Assembly (NCBI GenBank): GCA_028866015.1
Contig: JAGWIW010000007.1
Location: 1 to 64,000 of the forward strand
Origin: Betaproteobacteria bacterium
Lineage (GTDB): Bacteria; Pseudomonadota; Gammaproteobacteria; Burkholderiales; Ferrovaceae
DNA length: 64,000 bases
Direction of reading: 5' to 3'
Each line of letters opens with the position of its first letter. Positions within the stretch are counted from its first letter, which is position 1. Both the position numbers and the translations under genes were made by a program. Shown one piece after another: positions 57,371 to 64,000 of the stretch. The notes under the pieces are model-generated. The model searched no databases and had not been told where the DNA came from. It saw only the letters and a list, made by a program, of their open reading frames with translations.

Positions 57371-59089
57371 TCAGTGACGGCTGAGAAAGTACAAGGCAGC
57401 CAGATTGCCCAGGAGCGACAGGCTGGCCAGTGCCTTCATAAAAAAGGCGGGATGCTGTTCCACCAGCGGCGCCCGGCGCGGGCGGACGAGTGGGCGATTT
57501 GCGCCGCGCTCCAGCGCCAGCAGGAATTCCTCCGCCGTTTCAAAACGGCTTGCAGGGTTCAGCGCGCAGGCTTTCAGCAGCAGGTTCTCCAGCCAGGAGG
57601 GAATATCAGGCCGGTAGCGGGAGGGAGGGACAGGCTCCCGAAAGCGGGGGTGCTGGAAAGGCTCTATTTCGCCGTAGGGGAATTTACGTGTGAGCAATTC
57701 ATAGAGGGTGACGCCACAGGCATACAAATCGCTCGACTCGCTGCAGGGGGTTCCGGTAAACAACTCCGGTGCCATGTAGGACGGAGTTCCCGGGTTGTTG
57801 ATTTCGTTCAGGTGGTCCCGTTCCGATGCCGCCACGCCCAGATCCAGAACCACCAGCTGGCCTGAGGTATCCCACAACAGGTTATCCGGCTTGATGTCGC
57901 GGTGCAGGATGCCCAGCCGATGCAGTTCTGCAATGCTGCGCAGCAGGCGCGTCCCGATATGAGCCACTTCCTCGGGGTGGAAGCGATGACCGCGACGCAA
58001 GCGCGACGCCAGGGTTTCTCCCTCATGCCAGGACATGAGGTAATACAGCCGGCTGCGCAGGGGATGAGACTGCACGGTGGGAAATGTGCGGCTGACCACG
58101 CGTCGTGCCAGCCATTCCTCATGTATCAGCGCCGAGACGGATTCCTCGTCAGCGGCTTCGGGCTTCAGGGTTTTCAGAACGAGCGATTCCTCGCCTTGTG
58201 CCGTGCGCCGCTGCACCCGATAAAGCAGGGTGGATCGCGATACATGCAGCACTGATTGCACGGTCATCCCATCGATCATTTCGCCAGGCTTCAGTCGTGG
58301 TGGGACAACCAGATCACGACCCATATCAAGAGCGCCAGAAAATCCGGCCTGCTTCACGTCATGCACATGGATCACGGTGCAGGTGCAGTTGTCCGCACTT
58401 TTAGGGTGCCCGGCTGCCCGGAGCAAGTCATCAGCGGCATCCTGCGGGTCACCATGCTGCGCCAGCAGGGTTTTCAGGCGTGAATCCGGCACTTCGTTCC
58501 ACAGGCCGTCGGTGCATAGCAGAAAGCGGTCTCCCGGCTGGATTTCGCCTTCCAGGTGATCCAGCCGGAGATTTTCATCCAGCCCCATGGCACGGGCCAA
58601 CACATTGCTGAATTCGGGATGTGGCCAGGTGTGGTCTTCGGTCAGTTGGATGAAGTCGCCGCCGCGCAGCAGGTAGGCGCGTGAATCTCCCACGTGAACC
58701 AAGTGAAATCGGTTGTCCCGCAGCACCAGGGCGGTGAGCGTGGCGGCCATGCCTGCCGATTCCGGTGTTCTCCGTGCCTGCGAGAACAGCCATCGGTTGG
58801 TGGCGTCAAGCACCTTGTGCAGTGACTTGGCTACGCCCAGTGTATCGGGGGTGGAATAGTAATCGCAGAGAAGGCTGCGCACCGCGAATTCAGCGGCTTC
58901 TCTTCCCTTGGCATGGCCGCCCACCCCGTCTGCCACGGCAAACAGATTGCCCTTCTGTGCCAGCATCTCCCCAGCGGGCAGGGTGGCCCCCATGAAATCC
59001 TCGTTTCGGGAACGGCTGCCCATGCTGCTGGCGCAGCCCATGGAGACTGAGGTAAAGCCGTCCAGTGCTGGCGTCACGGGGGCGTTCAT
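57371..59089 (-). CDS. Fused PP2C phosphatase / Ser-Thr protein kinase in the nitrate operon
   Basis: A 572-aa fusion. The N-terminal PP2C phosphatase (about 10-245) has SRSRNEDFMGA, VADGVGGHAKGREAAE, LVHVGDSRAYLLR and LLCTDGLWNEV for its metal sites. The C-terminal kinase (about 265-520) has LVLKTLKPEA, the catalytic loop LHRDIKPDNLL, LDLGVAASE (DLG instead of DFG) and GTPSYMAPELF. One membrane helix ends the protein (AFFMKALASLSLLGNLAALYFL). Homologous fusions sit in nas operons of Pseudomonas and Burkholderia; the target is unproven. Confidence 0.93.
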   Translation of the reverse strand: MNAPVTPALDGFTSVSMGCASSMGSRSRNEDFMGATLPAGEMLAQKGNLFAVADGVGGHAKGREAAEFAVRSLLCDYYSTPDTLGVAKSLHKVLDATNRWLFSQARRTPESAGMAATLTALVLRDNRFHLVHVGDSRAYLLRGGDFIQLTEDHTWPHPEFSNVLARAMGLDENLRLDHLEGEIQPGDRFLLCTDGLWNEVPDSRLKTLLAQHGDPQDAADDLLRAAGHPKSADNCTCTVIHVHDVKQAGFSGALDMGRDLVVPPRLKPGEMIDGMTVQSVLHVSRSTLLYRVQRRTAQGEESLVLKTLKPEAADEESVSALIHEEWLARRVVSRTFPTVQSHPLRSRLYYLMSWHEGETLASRLRRGHRFHPEEVAHIGTRLLRSIAELHRLGILHRDIKPDNLLWDTSGQLVVLDLGVAASERDHLNEINNPGTPSYMAPELFTGTPCSESSDLYACGVTLYELLTRKFPYGEIEPFQHPRFREPVPPSRYRPDIPSWLENLLLKACALNPASRFETAEEFLLALERGANRPLVRPRRAPLVEQHPAFFMKALASLSLLGNLAALYFLSRH

Positions 59090-59096
59090 GAGCTGA

Positions 59097-60311
59097 TCAA
59101 ATGCGGGCGGTGGTCAGGTGGGATGCGCCCCAGGTGGTGCGCCAGCGCAACTTGACGCCGGACAGCCCGGCCAGCGCCAGCACGGCCAGCGCCGCGAAAA
59201 TCAGCAGCCCCGCCTGGTAGCTGCCCGTCATCTGGCGTGAGTACCCGAGCGAAGAGGCTAGATAGAAACCGCCCATGCCCCCTGCCATGCCCACGAGCCC
59301 TGTCATGACCCCAATTTCCTTGCGAAAGCGCTGAGGGACCAGCTGGAAAACGGCGCCATTGCCCATGCCCAGTGCCAGCATCGCAATCATGAACACGAGG
59401 AGTGCCATCCACGACTGCGGCAATCCAAAACTGGCCAGCATCAGGGAGGCAGCGGAAATTGCGTACACCACAGAAAGCGATTTGACGCCGCCAATGCGGT
59501 CTGCCAGGTTCCCGCCCAACGGCCGCACCATAGAGCCTGCAAAAACGCATGCGGCGGTGAAGAAGCCCGCCATTTTAGGTTCGAGCCCGTATTGCGTGTT
59601 GAAATAAATCACAAGCGAGGAAGAAAGCCCCACAAAGCCGCCGAAGGTGACGGAGTAAAAAAACATGAACCACCAGGCATCCCGATCCTTCAGCACGGAC
59701 AGATATTGGCTCAGAGTTTTGGGTGGAGGCGCCTCAGGCGCGTCCTTGGCCATGATGAGAAACGCAATGAAGACGATGGAGAGCGGCACCAGTGCCAGCC
59801 CCAGCACGTTTTGCCATCCAAACGCGATGGCGAGCCCCGGCGCGAACAGGGCGGCGAGTGCGGTGCCGGAATTTCCCGCGCCGGCGATGCCCATCGCCGT
59901 CCCTTGATGTTCTGGGGGATACCAGCGGGAAGCCAGCGGCAGGGCGGCGGCGAAGGAGGCGCCTGCCACGCCCAGGAACCCGCCCAGCACCAGGACCTGG
60001 GCGTACGAAGTGATGCCGTGCAGCCAGGCGAAAGTCAGGCTGGCCAGGACCACCAGCTGGCCGATGATGCCTGCCTTGCGAGGGGAGAGATGGTCCACCA
60101 GCAGCCCCATGATAATGCGCAACACGGCCCCTGACAGAACCGGCGTTGCCACCATCAGGCCTTTTTGCACATGGTCCAGGTGCATCTCGTTGGCTATGCT
60201 GATGCCCAGCGGTCCCAGCAGCACCCAGACCATGAATGCCATGTCGAAATACAGGAATGCGGCAATCAGGGTTGGGGTATGGCCAGCTTGCAGAAAAGAT
60301 TTCTTGTTCAT
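59097..60311 (-). CDS. narK: Nitrate/nitrite MFS transporter, NarK/NasA type
   Basis: A 404-aa major-facilitator transporter with twelve predicted helices. It has the NarK-type N-terminal FLYFDMAFMVWVLLGPLG, the nitrate signature GIAGAGNSGTALAALFAPGLA, and a second signature late in the protein (GMGNGAVFQLVPQRF, TGLVGMAGGMGGFYL). It imports nitrate for NasA. ATG 60311 begins MNKKSFLQAGHTPTLIAAF; the in-frame extension to 60458 lacks family support. It lies 37 bases after nirD. Confidence 0.94.
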   Translation of the reverse strand: MNKKSFLQAGHTPTLIAAFLYFDMAFMVWVLLGPLGISIANEMHLDHVQKGLMVATPVLSGAVLRIIMGLLVDHLSPRKAGIIGQLVVLASLTFAWLHGITSYAQVLVLGGFLGVAGASFAAALPLASRWYPPEHQGTAMGIAGAGNSGTALAALFAPGLAIAFGWQNVLGLALVPLSIVFIAFLIMAKDAPEAPPPKTLSQYLSVLKDRDAWWFMFFYSVTFGGFVGLSSSLVIYFNTQYGLEPKMAGFFTAACVFAGSMVRPLGGNLADRIGGVKSLSVVYAISAASLMLASFGLPQSWMALLVFMIAMLALGMGNGAVFQLVPQRFRKEIGVMTGLVGMAGGMGGFYLASSLGYSRQMTGSYQAGLLIFAALAVLALAGLSGVKLRWRTTWGASHLTTARI

Positions 60312-60348
60312 GGAACACCTCGTTGGCGGGTTCAAAAAATGGGGGGCC

Positions 60349-60660
60349 TCAGAATCCAATGAAGATGTCGCCCGTTTCGATGCGCACCGGGTAACGCGGG
60401 ACGCATCCCACATCCGGTGCGGCAGCCTCGCCAGAGTCGAGGCCAATCTTCCAGCCATGCAGAGGGCACGTCACGGCATTGGCCGTGACGATGCCCTGCG
60501 ACAGCGGCCCTTTCCTGTGGGGGCATTGGTCTTCCAGGGCAAATACCTTGTCCTGGCCATTGCGGAACAGGGCAATGTCCGGCAGCCCCGCACGCTTTAC
60601 GATACGGGCGCCCAGCACCGGAATGTCTTCAAGGGCACAGATGCGTTTCCAGTCACTCAT
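60349..60660 (-). CDS. nirD: Nitrite reductase (NADH) small subunit
   Basis: A 103-aa Rieske-like small subunit of assimilatory nitrite reductase. It has both ligand motifs, CPHRKGPLSQG and CPLHGWKIGL, so here the [2Fe-2S] Cys-x-His pairs are kept, while some NirD proteins have lost them. ATG 60660 is used; the longer frame to 60774 overlaps nirB. It follows nirB by 13 bases and precedes narK. Confidence 0.93.
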   Translation of the reverse strand: MSDWKRICALEDIPVLGARIVKRAGLPDIALFRNGQDKVFALEDQCPHRKGPLSQGIVTANAVTCPLHGWKIGLDSGEAAAPDVGCVPRYPVRIETGDIFIGF

Positions 60661-60673
60661 GGGTTCTCCAGCC

Positions 60674-63169
60674 TCAGGCTTCGAGAGGTTCAAAGGCTTG
60701 TTTTCTGACGGGGTCCCGGACGATTTCTTCCCACGGGTTTTCGGCGTCCTGGAGGGCGTAAAGCAACCTTTCATAAAGCTGCTTCCGCTGTTCCCGGTCT
60801 TCCACCACCTTCTGCTTGATGGTGTCTAACCCGACCCGTTCTACCCAATGGACTGTACGGTCCAGATAACGGGCGTCTTCCCGGTACAGCTGCAGAAAGG
60901 CCCCCACGATTTCCATGACTTCAGCATCGTCGGATGCCTTGCACAGAAACTGGGCCACCACGGTCTTGATGCCCCCGTTGCCCGCCACATAGATTTCGTA
61001 TCCGGATTCCACACCGATGATGCCCACGTCCTTGATGCCGGATTCGGCACAGTTGCGGGGACAACCCGAAACGGCAAGCTTCACCTTGTGCGGGCTCCAC
61101 ATGCCAAACAGCATTTTTTCCAGCTTGACCCCCATCGCCATGGATCGCTGCGTGCCAAAGCGGCAGTGTTCGGCTCCCACACAGGTCTTGACGGTGCGTA
61201 GGCTCTTGCCGTACGCGTGACCTGACACCAGGCCGCTTTGCGAGAGATCGGCCCACATGCGCGGCAAGTCTTCCTTCTTCACTCCCAGCAGGTCGATTCG
61301 CTGGCCTCCCGTGATCTTGAGAGTGGGTACGGCAAATTTTTCTGCGGCATCGGCAATGGCCCGCAATTCCGCTGGCGTGGTAAGCCCCCCCCACATGCGC
61401 GGCACCACCGAGTAGGAACCGTCCTTCTGTATGTTGGCGTGTGCCCGTTCATTGATGAATCGGCTTTGGGGATCATCCTTGGCTTCGTGCGGCCAGGTGG
61501 AAATGAGGTAATAGTTGATGGCCGGACGGCAGGTGGCGCAGCCGTTGGGGGTCTTCCATTCCATGTAGCCCATCACCTGCGGAACGGTCAGCAGATGCTG
61601 GTCGCGAATCACTCGCCGAACTTCCTCATGGGTGTGGTCCGTGCAGCCGCACAGGGGCTTGTCCTTGCCTTCACTGGGCTGGTAGGCGCCTCCCACCGTG
61701 GAGGCCAGGATCTGTTCCACCAGGCCGGTGCAGGACCCGCAGGAACTGGACGCCTTGGTGTGCTTGCGGACTTCTTCCAGGGAAAATAGACCCTTTTCCT
61801 TGATGGCCTTGACGATGGTGCCTTTGCACACGCCGTTGCAGCCGCACACTTCAGCGTTGTCAGCAAGGGCGGAGGCGTTGGCATTCCCGGTATGCCCGCT
61901 GTCGCCCAGGTGGTTTTGTCCAAACATCAGGTGGTTGCGCAATTCGGCCACATTCTGCTTGTCGCGCATCAGCTGAAAGTACCAGGCGCTGTCGGCGGTG
62001 TCCCCATACATGACGGCGCCCTCCAGCCTTTCGTTTCTCAGCACCAGCTTCTTATAGACGCCACCTCCCGGATCGGATAGCACGATTTCCTCAGTCCCAT
62101 CCCCTCCCATGAAGTTTCCCGCCGAAAACAGGTCCACTCCGGTCACTTTGAGCTTGGTTGAAGTGACCGACCCCGTATAACGGCCAATACCGAATTCCGC
62201 CAGGTGATTGGCTGCCACCTTGGCCTGTTCGAACAACGGCGCCACCAGTCCATAGGCAATCCCCCGGTGGGATACGCACTCACCCACTGCATAGATGCGG
62301 GGGTCGTAGGTTTGCAGCGTGTCATTCACCACGATGCCGCGGTGACAGTAGAGTCCGGCTTCTTCGGCCAACTGGGAGTTGGGCCGGATGCCCACGGACA
62401 TGACGACCAGGTCTGCTGGAATGGTGCGGCCATCCTTGAATTTCACCGCAGCGACCCGACCCGATTCGCCGGCCACCAGTTCAGTGGCTTCGCATTCCAT
62501 CAGGAAAGTCAGCCCCTTGGCTTCCAGAGATTTCTGCAACAGGATGGCTGCCGTGCGATCCAGTTGCCGTTCCATCAGCCACGGCATCACGTGTACGACC
62601 GTAACTTCCATGTTTCTAAGCCGCAGTCCGTTGGCCGCTTCCAGGCCCAGAAGCCCGCCACCGATCACCACGGCGCGACGATAATCCCGGGAGGCTTCAA
62701 TCATGGTGTTGGTGTCGGCGATGTCACGATAGGGCAGAACACCAGGAAGGGTGTGTCCCGGGATCGGCAGCATGACCGGTCGGGATCCGGTGGCCAGCAG
62801 CAGACGGTCGTAAGGCACTGCATCACCGCTTGCGGTGAGCACTTGCCGCTTTCTCCGGTCAATGCGGGTGATGCGCGTGTCGGTGTGCAGCGTGATGCCG
62901 TGGTGCTGGTACCAGCCAAGGTCGTTGAGTACGATGTCCTGAAGGGACATTTCTCCTGCCAGTACCGGGGAGAGCAGGATGCGGTTGTAATTGGGATGCG
63001 GTTCGGCTCCGAACACCGTGATGTCGTACTTATCAGGCGCCAGCTTGAGCAGTTCTTCAAGGGTCCGGACGCCCGCCATGCCGTTGCCCACCATGACCAG
63101 ACGCGGTTTCTTGCTCGAGGCCGGAGGGTTTCCTGGCAGTGAAAAAGGGGATGCGCCATCCATCGTCAT
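60674..63169 (-). CDS. nirB: Nitrite reductase (NADH) large subunit
   Basis: An 831-aa sirohaem enzyme reducing nitrite to ammonium with NADH. FAD domain VMVGNGMAGVRTLEELL and NAD motif VVIGGGLLGLEAANGL (about 1-410), two BFD-type [2Fe-2S] segments (CGCNGVCKGTIV, SSCGSCTGLVEQIL and CGCTDHTHEEVRR), then the nitrite/sulfite reductase ferredoxin-like and 4Fe-4S/sirohaem domains with TCVGAEHCRFGTQ and VSGCPRNCAESGIKDVG. The start at 63169 overlaps the TGA of the NrtA/NasS-like gene by ATGA, so translation is coupled; starts at 63163 or the longer 63223 are alternatives. Confidence 0.96.
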   Translation of the reverse strand: MTMDGASPFSLPGNPPASSKKPRLVMVGNGMAGVRTLEELLKLAPDKYDITVFGAEPHPNYNRILLSPVLAGEMSLQDIVLNDLGWYQHHGITLHTDTRITRIDRRKRQVLTASGDAVPYDRLLLATGSRPVMLPIPGHTLPGVLPYRDIADTNTMIEASRDYRRAVVIGGGLLGLEAANGLRLRNMEVTVVHVMPWLMERQLDRTAAILLQKSLEAKGLTFLMECEATELVAGESGRVAAVKFKDGRTIPADLVVMSVGIRPNSQLAEEAGLYCHRGIVVNDTLQTYDPRIYAVGECVSHRGIAYGLVAPLFEQAKVAANHLAEFGIGRYTGSVTSTKLKVTGVDLFSAGNFMGGDGTEEIVLSDPGGGVYKKLVLRNERLEGAVMYGDTADSAWYFQLMRDKQNVAELRNHLMFGQNHLGDSGHTGNANASALADNAEVCGCNGVCKGTIVKAIKEKGLFSLEEVRKHTKASSSCGSCTGLVEQILASTVGGAYQPSEGKDKPLCGCTDHTHEEVRRVIRDQHLLTVPQVMGYMEWKTPNGCATCRPAINYYLISTWPHEAKDDPQSRFINERAHANIQKDGSYSVVPRMWGGLTTPAELRAIADAAEKFAVPTLKITGGQRIDLLGVKKEDLPRMWADLSQSGLVSGHAYGKSLRTVKTCVGAEHCRFGTQRSMAMGVKLEKMLFGMWSPHKVKLAVSGCPRNCAESGIKDVGIIGVESGYEIYVAGNGGIKTVVAQFLCKASDDAEVMEIVGAFLQLYREDARYLDRTVHWVERVGLDTIKQKVVEDREQRKQLYERLLYALQDAENPWEEIVRDPVRKQAFEPLEA

Positions 63170-64000
63170 GCCTCCTGAATCGAGAATTTCTCCGCGTATG
63201 CGCGCGGGTTGGTGCCATTCCATAGGGATCCATCCATGAGCCGGGAACTGCGAAAGCTGGAGACAGGCAGTGCGACACCGGCTGCCTGCGCCCCTTCCCG
63301 GTACAGATCGATCCGTTGTACGTTGCTCGCGACCTGAAGATAGTCAGGATGCTCGCCAATGAGACCCCAGCGCTTATGCTGGGTCATGAACCACATGCCA
63401 TCGGACAGATAAGGGAAGTTGACTTCACCGTCCCCAAAAAACGTCAGGGGGTGCGCATCACGCCATTGACGGCCCAGCCCGTCGTCGTAATTTCCCTGCA
63501 GACGCTCGGAAAGCAGTTCAGGGTTTGCCGGCAGGAAGACCATGTCTGCCAGGATGCCGGCCGCGACGCGCTGATTTTCCCGGGAGGCCTCAATCCATCG
63601 ACTGGCCTCAAGGATTGAAGAAATGAGCGCCCGTGCCGTCTGGTGGTGACTGTTGGCCCAGGGAGCCGTGCAGGCCAATGCTTTCTCGGGATGATCTGGC
63701 CAGATGGTCTGACTGGTGGCTGCGGTAAAGCCGACTTGGTCCCGGGCTGCGATGGCGTTCCAGGGTTCTCCGGCACAAAAGCCATCGATGTGGCCTGTGG
63801 CCATCCGGGACACCATTTCCGGTGGTGGCACCGTGGTGACGTTCACTTGCCGCAGGGGATCGATGCCATGGGCAGCCAGCCAGTAATTAAGCCAAAGCGC
63901 ATGGGTGCCCGTGGGAAATGTCTGGGCAAACACCGGCTTGCCCGGCCTGCGTTTCAGGTGCGCCGCCAGGGCTTCGCCATTTGTGACTCCAGCCCTTGAA
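63166..64000 (-). CDS. NasS/NrtA-family nitrate-binding protein, partial (5' end beyond the window)
   Basis: About 277 C-terminal residues of a nitrate/nitrite-binding protein; the frame is open to base 64000. The first visible residues are SRAGVTNGEALAAHLKRRPG, followed by FAQTFPTGTHALWLNYWLA, VTTVPPPEMVSRMATGHIDG and FCAGEPWN, typical of NrtA/NasF/NasS. It could be the periplasmic binding protein of an ABC importer, but no nrtB/nrtC follows, only nirB. A cytoplasmic NasS-type sensor working with an ANTAR protein NasT is therefore at least as likely; the N-terminus would decide (signal peptide or not). Confidence 0.85.
   Translation of the reverse strand, partial: SRAGVTNGEALAAHLKRRPGKPVFAQTFPTGTHALWLNYWLAAHGIDPLRQVNVTTVPPPEMVSRMATGHIDGFCAGEPWNAIAARDQVGFTAATSQTIWPDHPEKALACTAPWANSHHQTARALISSILEASRWIEASRENQRVAAGILADMVFLPANPELLSERLQGNYDDGLGRQWRDAHPLTFFGDGEVNFPYLSDGMWFMTQHKRWGLIGEHPDYLQVASNVQRIDLYREGAQAAGVALPVSSFRSSRLMDGSLWNGTNPRAYAEKFSIQEA

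Overview
The window looks like part of a betaproteobacterial chromosome, possibly Nitrosomonadales-like. This assignment is an inference from gene content, GC-rich codon use and protein style; no marker fixes the genus. Almost all of it is densely packed core-type sequence with many ATGA, GTGA and TGATG start/stop overlaps. The exception is one visibly AT-richer block at about 50.1-54.6 kb, next to three tRNA genes, which reads as a small genomic island.

Layout, left to right. 1-1.35 kb (minus): start of a high-affinity K+ uptake operon (31-aa peptide, kdpF, kdpA running off the edge). 1.5-3.9 kb: nitroreductase and a FixL/FixJ-like two-component pair. 4.0-10.1 kb (minus): carbon-storage/pentose-phosphate operon tal-gnd-zwf-glgP with a terminator after glgP. 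10.2-12.6 kb: SppA protease and a PsiE-like protein. 12.7-18.8 kb (minus): a complete tripartite exporter (TolC, HlyD/YbhG, fused double ATPase, two permeases). 18.9-25.5 kb (plus): a PAS protein overlapping a CZB chemoreceptor (a split Aer-like receptor), then two GGDEF/EAL proteins. 25.5-28.7 kb: molybdate uptake and regulation (modA, a free-standing molbindin, modB, modC, modE), starting inside the stop codon of a c-di-GMP gene.

28.7-31.7 kb: an outer-membrane beta-barrel gene with a ModE-type operator, and a divergent EF-hand membrane protein of unknown function. 31.7-37.7 kb: YceI, an FNR/ANR regulator, OmpW, a protein kinase/UspA fusion paired with a metallophosphatase, and hemN. ompW and hemN carry perfect TTGAT-N4-ATCAA boxes. 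37.8-46.8 kb: a PII protein, purEK, an arn-type lipid A modification cluster (arnT, arnE-like, arnB, arnC, and arnA split into two genes) and trxB. 46.8-50.1 kb: ftsK, lolA, then tRNA-Pro, tRNA-Arg and tRNA-His. 50.1-54.6 kb: island with a methyltransferase, an integrase broken by one amber codon, a beta-flower-like protein, and a Crp/Fnr-like regulator followed by a COG4705 membrane protein. 54.6-64 kb (minus): nitrate assimilation operon (NasS/NrtA-like protein, nirB, nirD, narK, a PP2C/kinase fusion, nasA).

How it fits together: molybdate uptake (mod) supplies the cofactor metal of NasA; the FNR/ANR gene and its boxes plus the FixLJ-like pair point to oxygen-responsive control of hemN and ompW; two separate Ser/Thr kinase systems and a c-di-GMP pair indicate much post-translational signalling. 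The least explained parts are the Mo/O2-controlled intergenic region at 29.6 kb with its two uncharacterised flanking genes, the split chemoreceptor, the kinase-UspA/phosphatase pair, and the small tRNA-linked island.
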